In this document: one piece after another, positions 8,197 to 15,190 of the stretch
Numbering within the stretch: the first letter of the stretch is position 1
Layout: each line of letters begins with the position of its first letter
NCBI GenBank assembly: GCA_049323895.1
Contig: JBMOKT010000013.1
Coordinates: 186,001-250,000 of the forward strand
From: JBMOKT01 sp049323895
GTDB taxonomy: Bacteria > Bacillota > Peptococcia > Peptococcales > BICA1-8
DNA: 64,000 nucleotides
Direction: 5' to 3'
Notes under the pieces: generated by a model
Told to the model about the DNA's origin: nothing
What the model saw: only the letters and a program-made list of their open reading frames with translations
Database searches by the model: none
Translations under genes and position numbers: made by a program

Positions 8197-8922
8197 ATGG
8201 ACGCAAAAAAAACAAAAGAACTAATTGAACATATTACCACTTCTATAATCTTTGACCAAACCACTTTAGAAAGTGAAGGATTATCATCGGAGATATGGGA
8301 TAAGTATCTTTCTTTATGTACCTGTAAAAAATTAAGAAAGACCGGAGACTATTTAATGCGTATTGGAGATAATCTTAATGGTTTTTATTTTATTAAAAAA
8401 GGGAAAATAAAGGGGAACTTATTAGGTAAAGAAGGTATAGTCAAAACATTTTCTATTGTTGGTGCAGGCTGTACATTTGGTGAACAGTTTATCTTCCATC
8501 AACAGCCTGGTTTATTTGAAGCAGTGGTAGTAGAAGATGCGGAGCTATATTATTTTGATAAGGATACTATACTTAATATTATGAAAAATGATTTTGATAT
8601 AAATCTTTTTATTGTAAAATGTTTTTCAATTAAATCCAGAATGTTAGCTATCCAGCTTGAAGATATGTGTCTTCGCAATATTTTGCAGAGTATTTGCAGA
8701 ATCCTTTATACTATTTGTTGCTATGAAGAAAAAAATGGTAAGATTAATGGTGATATAATAATAAATTTATCCCATCAAGATTTAGCAAATATGCTTGGTT
8801 CCCATCGTGTAACCATAACTAAAAATTTAAATAAACTAAAAAAACAAGGTGTTTTAGACTTTAAATATGAGAAAATCACAATTAAAGGTAGGGAAATGTT
8901 AAAAAAACTGGCATTCTTATAG
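8197..8922 (+). CDS. Crp/Fnr-family regulator, CprK-like
   Basis: The 241-residue protein has an N-terminal cyclic-nucleotide-binding-like effector domain (GDNLNGFYFIKKGKIKG, then GCTFGEQFIF) and a C-terminal Crp-type helix-turn-helix (LSHQDLANMLGSHRVTITKN). The recognition helix HRVTITK resembles CprK (HHVTVSR) more than Crp, and the Crp glutamate is missing. CprK senses chlorinated phenols, so a phenolic effector is a reasonable guess. The ATG at 8197 is chosen for its AAGGTGGGAGA site and because the promoter lies within the longer frame. It lies between the two sulfotransferase genes, which carry its likely operators. Confidence 0.88.
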   Translation: MDAKKTKELIEHITTSIIFDQTTLESEGLSSEIWDKYLSLCTCKKLRKTGDYLMRIGDNLNGFYFIKKGKIKGNLLGKEGIVKTFSIVGAGCTFGEQFIFHQQPGLFEAVVVEDAELYYFDKDTILNIMKNDFDINLFIVKCFSIKSRMLAIQLEDMCLRNILQSICRILYTICCYEEKNGKINGDIIINLSHQDLANMLGSHRVTITKNLNKLKKQGVLDFKYEKITIKGREMLKKLAFL

Positions 8923-8937
8923 TCTTTATTTCAGAGG

Positions 8938-8972
8938 GCTTCTGACTTTTTAGTAGAAGCTTCTTTTGTTTT
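8938..8972 (+). terminator. Rho-independent terminator after the Crp/Fnr gene
   Basis: GCTTCT and AGAAGC pair around an 11-base loop and are followed by TTCTTTTGTTTT. Confidence 0.7.
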
Positions 8973-8995
8973 ATGAAAAGATAATTTTTTATAAC

Positions 8996-9039
8996 TTGTA
9001 ACAAAGGTTACAAAGTTAATAAACATTACCGCTTATAAT
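8996..9039 (+). promoter_or_regulatory. Crp/Fnr-type operator plus -10 box upstream of sulfotransferase gene 2
   Basis: TTGTAACAAAGGTTACAA (8996-9013) is TTGTAAC-N4-GTTACAA. TATAAT lies at 9034-9039, placing the site centre at about -41.5 from the expected start, the classic class II activation geometry. The site is almost the same as that at 4888-4903, so both sulfotransferase genes probably form one regulon. Confidence 0.8.
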
Positions 9040-9100
9040 GTTAATAAGCATTATTTATATGTGAAAGTTAAAATTCTTTTAATCAAAAGGAGTGAAAGTT

Positions 9101-10984
9101 GTGAGGAAATATTTGGAAACCCAGAAACACTTAATAACATTACAACATGAATCAGAGGAAAAGTTTATAAGTGAATTTAAATCGGGAAGTTATTCGTATG
9201 AAAAACCACTGGTTATTAAAAATCCATACCTTATTAACCCTTTGTCTGCAGTAATTTGTTTTACAACTGAAAGTGAAACTACTGTAGAAGTCACTGTTAA
9301 AGGCAAAGCTGAAGAAGGTGATTTTAAGCATACTTTTAACGCTGCAAAAGAACATGTATTACCGATTTATGGTTTATATGATGGCTATGAAAATACCATT
9401 TCATTAACATTAGGTGATGGTAAATCATCACAAGTGAAAATAGCAGTCGAAGAGCTGAAGGTTAATAAAGCTTTGTATTGTAATACAACCTATGAATATT
9501 TTGGCAAAGATATCATGACAATCTCTACAGCCACACCATTAATTGCATTGGCAAGAACAGTAGGATTTGACTATGCGGGAGATTTACGATGGATTTTAAC
9601 TGAAAAAGCCAGCTGGGATATTAAAAAATTAGCAAACGGCAGACTTTTAGTAACTTCATATAGGTCAATGCAAAAACCTTATTATACAGTAGGTGTGATG
9701 GAAATAGACCTTTGTGGCAAAATTTATACTGAATACAGGCTGCCTGGTGGATTTCACCACGACAGCATCGAATTAGAAAACGGAAATATCTTAGCTGCTT
9801 CTGATAAAGACTTTGCTGAGTCTGTTGAAGATTATGTAGTTGAGATCGATAGAAAAACAGGGGAGATTGTAAAATTCTGGAGCTTACTGGAAATACTGCC
9901 TAGAGAACAAGGTAAAGCTGGCGATTGGAATCATCATGACTGGTTCCATAATAATTCCGTTTGGTATGATAAACCAACTAACTCCATTACGATGTCAGGA
10001 AGACACCAGGATGCGGTAATTAATTTTGACTATGAAACAGGTAAACTAAACTGGATTCTAGGTGACCCTGAGGGCTGGGGTGAAGAGTGGCAGAAATACT
10101 TCTTCAAAAATGTTACAAAGGGTGATTTTGACTGGCAGTATGAACAGCATGCAGCAATGATCTTACCTAACGGTAATGTTTTCTTATTTGATAACGGGAC
10201 CTATAGATCCAAGACTGTAGAGAAGAGGGTTCCTCCCGAGAAAAACTTCTCCCGAGGTGTAATCTACAAAATTGATACTGATAAAATGGAGATAGAGCAA
10301 GTTTGGCAGTATGGTAAAGAAAGGGGAGCTGAATTCTATTCTCCCTATATTTGCAATGTAGATTATTACGCTGATGGTCACTACATGATTCACTCCGGCG
10401 GAATCTCAACATTCTACGGAAAGCATACCGATGAACTAGGCGCACTGCAGATTAATAAATATAAGGATGAGCACATCCATCTAACATTAGAATCAAAAAC
10501 AGTTGAAATATTAAATTATGAGGTAAAATATGAACTGCATGTTACCGGTGGTAACTACTACAGGGCCAGAAGATTTGCTTTATATGATGAAACAACCAAC
10601 TTTGCCCTTGGTAAAGGTAAATTTTTAGGAGGCTTTGGCATTACACCTGAGTTTGGCATGAAAGTTAAATTCAAAGAGGCGGAACAAGATATTCCTGCTA
10701 AAAATAATGTTTCTCTAGTTCTCGAAGAAGATAGAATGGCTCTGCGGGGAACATTCGTAGAAGGTTCTCAAGTTCTTCTGGAATTAAAGGGTAAAGATGA
10801 ATCCAAACTTTATTCAGTACCCACAGAAGTGCATGATATTACCGCTGCCTGTATTTCCTTTGAAGAACAAAAGGAAAACGATGTCCAGTTCTATATTAGC
10901 AGAGAAGGGTTAGCAGGTGAATTTGATATTTATTTAAACATTGATAACATAAAATATGATACAAAATTATCAGTAAAATTATAA
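9101..10984 (+). CDS. Arylsulfate sulfotransferase 2 (complete catalytic set)
   Basis: The 627-residue protein has the Ig-like ASST N-terminal domain (about residues 35-115, with HVLPIYGLYDGYENTISLTL) followed by the propeller domain. Candidate catalytic residues by family motif are H283 (DWFHNNS), H350 (EQHAAM), R369 (DNGTYR) and H431 (YMIHSGG), corresponding to His252, His356, Arg374 and the sulfo-accepting His436 of E. coli AssT. The expected reaction is PAPS-independent transfer of sulfate between phenols. No signal peptide is seen, unlike periplasmic AssT. GTG 9101 is preferred over GTG 9092 because AAAGGAGTGA overlaps the latter. Confidence 0.9.
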   Translation: MRKYLETQKHLITLQHESEEKFISEFKSGSYSYEKPLVIKNPYLINPLSAVICFTTESETTVEVTVKGKAEEGDFKHTFNAAKEHVLPIYGLYDGYENTISLTLGDGKSSQVKIAVEELKVNKALYCNTTYEYFGKDIMTISTATPLIALARTVGFDYAGDLRWILTEKASWDIKKLANGRLLVTSYRSMQKPYYTVGVMEIDLCGKIYTEYRLPGGFHHDSIELENGNILAASDKDFAESVEDYVVEIDRKTGEIVKFWSLLEILPREQGKAGDWNHHDWFHNNSVWYDKPTNSITMSGRHQDAVINFDYETGKLNWILGDPEGWGEEWQKYFFKNVTKGDFDWQYEQHAAMILPNGNVFLFDNGTYRSKTVEKRVPPEKNFSRGVIYKIDTDKMEIEQVWQYGKERGAEFYSPYICNVDYYADGHYMIHSGGISTFYGKHTDELGALQINKYKDEHIHLTLESKTVEILNYEVKYELHVTGGNYYRARRFALYDETTNFALGKGKFLGGFGITPEFGMKVKFKEAEQDIPAKNNVSLVLEEDRMALRGTFVEGSQVLLELKGKDESKLYSVPTEVHDITAACISFEEQKENDVQFYISREGLAGEFDIYLNIDNIKYDTKLSVKL

Positions 10985-11005
10985 TTTAACATACATTTCA
11001 ATTTT

Positions 11006-11035
11006 GGGGTTTTTTCGTATTTACGGAAAAACCCC
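11006..11035 (+). terminator. Hairpin terminator after sulfotransferase 2
   Basis: A 12-base arm (GGGGTTTTTTCG) pairs with CGGAAAAACCCC with one mismatch around a 6-base loop. No T-run follows, so termination may be partial. Confidence 0.55.
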
Positions 11036-11050
11036 CCATAACTAGATTGA

Positions 11051-11070
11051 ATTAGTTTTGAAAAACTAAT
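11051..11070. promoter_or_regulatory. Perfect 20-bp palindrome before the thioredoxin gene
   Basis: ATTAGTTTT-GA-AAAACTAAT lies directly before the GGGAGGG ribosome-binding site of the thioredoxin gene. It may be an operator or an mRNA hairpin. It does not match the TGTAAC palindrome found elsewhere in the block. Confidence 0.4.
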
Positions 11071-11087
11071 GGGAGGGAGTTAAAGGT

Positions 11088-11402
11088 ATGGTTATTAATA
11101 AAGCGGATACTAAGCTTTTTGAGGAAGCTATTTCTAATAATGAAGGCTGTTTAGTGATGTTTTCAAGAAAAGGATGTCATGTATGTGAGGAAGTTTTGCC
11201 TAGAGTTGAAGAAATTGCAAATGCAATGGCTGATTTTTCTTTTTACTATGTTGACGCCGAAGAGGAAAAGGACCTGCTCAAAAAATTTAATCTTAAAGGG
11301 GTTCCACAACTGTTGTTTTTTAAAGATGGTGAGTTTTATGGAAAATTAGCAGGCAATGTTGAAGAGGAAGAGATAAAAGAAAAAATTAACGAGTTATTAT
11401 AA
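11088..11402 (+). CDS. Thioredoxin-family protein (CHVC active site)
   Basis: The 104-residue protein has a thioredoxin fold. The active-site cysteines are C30 and C33 in GCHVC instead of the usual WCGPC, and the cis-proline motif GVPQLLFF is present. It is cytoplasmic, with no signal peptide. It is followed after 12 bases by a thioredoxin-reductase-like gene and then a glutaredoxin fusion, suggesting a dedicated dithiol relay. Its partner may be an enzyme of the preceding sulfotransferase block, by context only. Confidence 0.87.
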   Translation: MVINKADTKLFEEAISNNEGCLVMFSRKGCHVCEEVLPRVEEIANAMADFSFYYVDAEEEKDLLKKFNLKGVPQLLFFKDGEFYGKLAGNVEEEEIKEKINELL

Positions 11403-11414
11403 GAGGTGTAAAGC

Positions 11415-12623
11415 ATGGGTAATTTTGACATTATTATTATCGGAGGGGGTCCGGCTGGGTTGGCAGCTGCCATCTATGGAGCCAGGGCAAGATTGAGAAC
11501 CCTTGTAATAAACAAAGGCATTATTGGAGGATTGGCTCACACTACAAGAGAGATTGTTAACTATCCAGGGCTTGAGCAATCCAGTGGTCCGGAGTTAATG
11601 GAGTCTTTCAAGAGACATGGGGAGAATTTTGGAGCAAATTTTATTAGTGATGAAGTTATAGAAACGGATTTTTTTCAGGATGAAAAAATAGTAAAAACAA
11701 AAAAAGGGAGAGAATTTTCCACAAAAGCTATTATTATTGCATGTGGCACAAAGCCAAGACTCCTTAATATACCCGGGGAAACACGATTACGGGGCAGTGG
11801 AGTAGCATACTGTGCTACTTGTGATGCAGAATTTTTCGAAAATGAAGATGTGGTTGTGGTTGGCAGCGGCGATCAAGCTATTGAAGAAGGCATGTATATT
11901 GCCAAATTCGCTAAGAAGGTTACCGTAATTGTTCTGCATGATGAAGGGACGCTAGACTGCAATAAAATAAGTGCTGCAAAAGCTCTGCAAAATGAGAAAA
12001 TGCAATTTGTATGGAATTCCACAATTGAAGAGGTAATAGGTAATAATAGTGTAGAGGCGGTTAAAATTAAAAACGTTAAAACGGGAGAGTGCAGTGTTTT
12101 ATCGTGTCAAGGTGTATTCTTTTTTGTGGGAATGATACCATCTACGGAATTCCTTAGAAGCAGCGGTTTAAAAATGGACGAAAAAGGGTTTATTATCACA
12201 AATGAGTTAATGGAAACCAACATCGAAGGTGTTTATGCCATTGGTGATAACAGGGTTAAATATTTAAGGCAGGTGGTTTCAGCTGCCGGCGACGGTGCTA
12301 CTGCGGCAGTTGCGGCGGAAAGGTATATTGAAGAATTTGATGATTTTAAAGATAAGATTCTACAAATAGAAAACCCTGTGATATTATCTTTTTTTGACCC
12401 CTTTGTCGAGCAAAGTTTGTTGTTTAATACCACCTTAGCAAAGGTTGTTAATAGCAATGGGTTGAATTACACAATAATTAATATAGATATCTCACGAAAA
12501 AAAACATTGGCAGAAAAATATGGTGTTAAAGAAACTCCTGCTGCTTTTGTCTTAAAAGAAGGAAAGATTCATAAGCAAATAAATTACCTTGCAAATGAAG
12601 AAAATTTAAAAGACCAGTTATAA
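11415..12623 (+). CDS. Thioredoxin-reductase-like flavoprotein with C-terminal thioredoxin-like domain
   Basis: Residues 1-315 are a TrxB-type flavoprotein: FAD motif GGGPAG near residue 10, redox pair C133/C136 in CATCDA, second dinucleotide motif GSGDQA, and the C-terminal FAD motif GVYAIGDN. The HRR signature that binds the NADPH phosphate is absent (VTVIVLHDEG instead), so NADH or ferredoxin may be the donor. Residues 316-402 look like a thioredoxin domain in which the CxxC is lost (SFFDPFVEQ) while a cis-proline motif (KETPAAFVL) remains. It lies between the thioredoxin and glutaredoxin-fusion genes. Confidence 0.85.
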   Translation: MGNFDIIIIGGGPAGLAAAIYGARARLRTLVINKGIIGGLAHTTREIVNYPGLEQSSGPELMESFKRHGENFGANFISDEVIETDFFQDEKIVKTKKGREFSTKAIIIACGTKPRLLNIPGETRLRGSGVAYCATCDAEFFENEDVVVVGSGDQAIEEGMYIAKFAKKVTVIVLHDEGTLDCNKISAAKALQNEKMQFVWNSTIEEVIGNNSVEAVKIKNVKTGECSVLSCQGVFFFVGMIPSTEFLRSSGLKMDEKGFIITNELMETNIEGVYAIGDNRVKYLRQVVSAAGDGATAAVAAERYIEEFDDFKDKILQIENPVILSFFDPFVEQSLLFNTTLAKVVNSNGLNYTIINIDISRKKTLAEKYGVKETPAAFVLKEGKIHKQINYLANEENLKDQL

Positions 12624-12648
12624 CAAAGCAGGCAGAGGAGTGATTAGA

Positions 12649-13440
12649 ATGAATATTACAGTTTACACCACAACAGGCTGTACCCGTTGTAAAATTGTAA
12701 AGGCTTTTATGGAGGAAAGAAATATTTCCTATGAAGAAAAGGATATGAAAGCCCAAGGTAAAGAGGACTTCCAGGTGTTTTACAAGGAAAATCGCAGTAG
12801 TATTTTCCGGGGACCTGATGGAATTGAATTTCCCATTATTACAGATAGCAGTGAAATCCGTCAGGGTATTGGGGCATCAATCGCTTATCTTCAAGCAGGT
12901 AAAAATTTGGAAGAATTTTTCACCGTTGGTACACTGCATAAAGAGTGGGTAAATGGAATACATGTTTCCGGCGGAAGATTAGAATGGGCAGATGACTTTA
13001 TCCAGGTACTTTCATATCTAAAAGGTAGTAACATGAAACTTCAAGTCGACACTAATGGGAAGAATAGTAGTATCCTTCAACAAATTCAGCTTAAAGGGCT
13101 GGCAGATTTGGTTGTAATGAACCTCTTGGGGCCTGAAGAGATTTATAATATAATACTTGGTGGAATAGATATTGAAGACATAAAAAAAAGTCTTTCACTA
13201 ATAACTCAGTTCCCAGAATATAGGATTGAGACCACAATTTTACCTGTGGAACGAGAGGGTGGCACTTTTAGCTACTTAACACCTCAAGAGATTTGTGAAA
13301 CGGCTAAATTAATAAGTGAGATAACTGGCAGCAATAAAATACCCTATTTAATAAAAGGCTTTAACCTATCCCCTTCCCAACTATTAACCTATCGAAGCAA
13401 AGCACGTGCATACCAGGTCTTTACAGAAATTGAAAAGTAG
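12649..13440 (+). CDS. Glutaredoxin domain fused to a radical-SAM-like barrel lacking the cluster motif
   Basis: Residues 1-85 are a glutaredoxin/NrdH-like domain with C11/C14 in GCTRC. Residues 95-264 resemble the later part of activating-enzyme radical SAM barrels (GIHVSGGRLEWADDF, then LQVDTNGK and a later TTILP strand), but no CxxxCxxC is present. The activity is therefore unlikely to be ordinary radical SAM chemistry. The ATG at 12649 is chosen because GAGGAGTGA overlaps the GTG at 12640. It is the last gene of the redox trio and is followed by a bidirectional terminator. The function is unknown. Confidence 0.72.
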   Translation: MNITVYTTTGCTRCKIVKAFMEERNISYEEKDMKAQGKEDFQVFYKENRSSIFRGPDGIEFPIITDSSEIRQGIGASIAYLQAGKNLEEFFTVGTLHKEWVNGIHVSGGRLEWADDFIQVLSYLKGSNMKLQVDTNGKNSSILQQIQLKGLADLVVMNLLGPEEIYNIILGGIDIEDIKKSLSLITQFPEYRIETTILPVEREGGTFSYLTPQEICETAKLISEITGSNKIPYLIKGFNLSPSQLLTYRSKARAYQVFTEIEK

Positions 13441-13486
13441 ATTATAAAAAGGTCTACAGCAACGATCTGTCAGACCTTTTTATAAT
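13441..13486. terminator. Bidirectional terminator
   Basis: ATTATAAAAAGGTCT and AGACCTTTTTATAAT form a 15-bp stem with a 16-base loop between convergent genes. The right arm covers the stop codon of the minus-strand channel gene. Confidence 0.8.
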
Positions 13487-14138
13487 CTTTATCTCCCTGG
13501 TATTCAATTGTTTTTCTACCGTCATGAAATAAAAAATTATATGTATACACCGCAATAATCCCCGTATTTAACACCGAGGCTAGGCATTCCATAAAAACAA
13601 AAATGCGCATCCAAAAACCGCTAGGTATTAAATCTCCATAGCCCAGGGTAAAATATGTAACAAAGCTGAAATAAAGCGCGTCATCAAATCTCATAGTTAT
13701 GGGTTGATAATCAAATGTTGCTACTAATCCATGATTAGCTCCACCGATACTATTAATCCACAAATAATATAAGGCAAATAGAAAAACCATAGCAAAAACC
13801 ATTAATACTGCATAGACAACTACAAAATAAAGCTTGGATGAATCAGCCCAGGTTTTTTTTTGCGCCCTTTGCAGTTGCAGCCAAGCAAGTTTATACCATT
13901 GCGGTATAAGAAGAAGAAGATTAATGCTGCTGTAAGCATAAATATACTTTTTATATATTTTGATAAATTCTATGGGGAATATATTTGTAAATACAGCCAA
14001 TACAACCAAGCCAAAAAGAAAGGGATATAGAAAAGCTAAAACTTGGAGATGTATTCCCCTGATCCAAATCTTTGAAGTAAATGACCGCCACCAAATATAT
14101 ATAAGCAATCCTATATTCAATAAAAAAAATATAATCAT
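13470..14138 (-). CDS. Potassium-channel-like membrane protein
   Basis: The 222-residue protein has about four to five hydrophobic segments and ends in a pore-loop module: pore helix (DDALYFSFVTYF), selectivity filter T164-LGYGD, then a last membrane helix. This matches the two-helix pore of K+ channels, with L in place of the common V in TVGYGD. The extra N-terminal segments carry no obvious voltage sensor. It stands alone on the minus strand. A role in potassium flux follows from the filter sequence; gating is unknown. Confidence 0.83.
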   Translation of the reverse strand: MIIFFLLNIGLLIYIWWRSFTSKIWIRGIHLQVLAFLYPFLFGLVVLAVFTNIFPIEFIKIYKKYIYAYSSINLLLLIPQWYKLAWLQLQRAQKKTWADSSKLYFVVVYAVLMVFAMVFLFALYYLWINSIGGANHGLVATFDYQPITMRFDDALYFSFVTYFTLGYGDLIPSGFWMRIFVFMECLASVLNTGIIAVYTYNFLFHDGRKTIEYQGDKDYKKV

Positions 14139-14233
14139 TTTAATTCACCAAAATAAACATTTCTATATTTCTATGAGGGAGAAAAAGATAAAATACTAAA
14201 ACATTTTCAACGGGTTTGTAATATTTTTCATCG

Positions 14234-14267
14234 CCTTAGAGTAGTATTTATTAAATAATCTCTAAGG
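14234..14267 (+). promoter_or_regulatory. Hairpin overlapping the ribosome-binding site
   Basis: CCTTAGAG (14234-14241) pairs with CTCTAAGG (14260-14267), and the loop itself contains TATTTA/TAAATA. The right arm includes part of the AAGGAG site for the gene at 14280, so folding would hide it from ribosomes. It could also be a DNA operator. Confidence 0.4.
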
Positions 14268-14279
14268 AGCGGAAGCAAA

Positions 14280-14897
14280 ATGACAAGCAGTCTGATGGAA
14301 AAAACAGTTTTAAAAAAAATTGATCAACTTATCGAAATTATTATTGACTTGAGTTCAAATTCTCAAAAAGCCGATTTAAGGGGGCAAGCTCTAAAAAAAA
14401 TAGAAGAATTAATTCCTTTAATTTTACATTTTATTGAAGGGAACAAATCCCTTATTCAGCCTATGTTGTATCAATTAATAATGGAAAAGATGCCGGATCC
14501 TAGAATTATTAGCAGTTTTGGAAATCTTAAGGAAGAACTGAATTCCATTCTTTTGGACGCAACAAAGGAGATAGATATGGAAACTAAGAACCAATCAGCA
14601 GAGAAATTACAGAAAGAAGTAAATACCGATATAGGCAATACCCCGAATTTACAATCCTTTATTATTAAAACTTTTCCTAATGATAACGTTCTCTTCAATT
14701 ATAGATTCGGCGGAGACTTTTTAGATGCATATCTACCCGGGTTGAAAATAGCTTATATTATTGAAAGGGAAAATCATAACTATATAAAACTTAACTATTT
14801 TTGTGAGAAACAAGGAATAAAGCTGATAGTTGTTCCAAAAGAAGCTGAAATTGATTACCTTACATTTAAGAGAATCAACAAGTATAAACATTTATAG
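14280..14897 (+). CDS. Unknown protein with a possible nuclease-like C-terminal domain
   Basis: This 205-residue protein is not recognised. The first 130 residues look helical and charged. The C-terminal 75 residues contain FGGDFLDAYLPGLKIAYIIE and later YFCEKQGIKLIVVP, a pattern resembling small restriction-endonuclease-fold domains where an acidic residue precedes P-x-L-K-x-A. The catalytic triad is not clear. AAGGAGCGG precedes the ATG. The gene is monocistronic: a terminator follows, then two repeat elements. Confidence 0.6.
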   Translation: MTSSLMEKTVLKKIDQLIEIIIDLSSNSQKADLRGQALKKIEELIPLILHFIEGNKSLIQPMLYQLIMEKMPDPRIISSFGNLKEELNSILLDATKEIDMETKNQSAEKLQKEVNTDIGNTPNLQSFIIKTFPNDNVLFNYRFGGDFLDAYLPGLKIAYIIERENHNYIKLNYFCEKQGIKLIVVPKEAEIDYLTFKRINKYKHL

Positions 14898-14940
14898 GAG
14901 GATTAATTGAAATTAAAGCGAAATAGAAATATATAGATTC

Positions 14941-14967
14941 TAAACGTACCTTAACTAGGTACGTTTA
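14941..14967 (+). terminator. Hairpin terminator
   Basis: TAAACGTACC and GGTACGTTTA form a 10-bp stem with a 7-base loop, 44 bases after the preceding gene. Confidence 0.6.
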
Positions 14968-14996
14968 GTTTATACTTATCAGAGGGTATAACTTGG

Positions 14997-15072
14997 TAAT
15001 AAGTATAAGTGCAACAATCGGCTTCCGCAGTCGCCAAAGGCTCGGCGCAAGCCGTGTTTTCTAATACTTATT
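14997..15072 (+). repeat. Palindromic intergenic repeat, copy 1
   Basis: The unit runs from TAATAAGTATAAGTGCAAC to GTGTTTTCTAATACTTATT. The ends are inverted repeats (AATAAGTAT/ATACTTATT) and the core folds as CGGCTT...AAGCCG with an inner CGCC/GGCG stem. An ATACTTAT upstream (14972) can pair with the left end to give a second hairpin. The copy at 15093 follows after 20 bases. Confidence 0.85.
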
Positions 15073-15092
15073 AGAAAAATATAACTTCATGG

Positions 15093-15161
15093 TAATAAGT
15101 ATAAGTGCAACAATCGGCTTCCGCAGTCGCCAAAGGCTCGGCGCAAGCCGTGTTTTCTAAT
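15093..15161 (+). repeat. Palindromic intergenic repeat, copy 2
   Basis: The core is identical to copy 1, but the right terminal ATACTTATT is lost. It ends only 30 bases before the nuclease gene at 15191, so the hairpin lies in that gene's leader. Confidence 0.85.
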
Positions 15162-15190
15162 CTTCATCTTTTATAAAGGAGGAATATAAA

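Noticed and set aside
10167..10445. Minus-strand open frames inside the second sulfotransferase gene
   Set aside because: They have no start signals and lie wholly within a gene with clear family motifs.
15001..15161. Hairpin repeats as a riboswitch for the nuclease gene
   Set aside because: The same element occurs beside unrelated genes, downstream of genes and in reverse orientation, which does not fit a gene-specific riboswitch.
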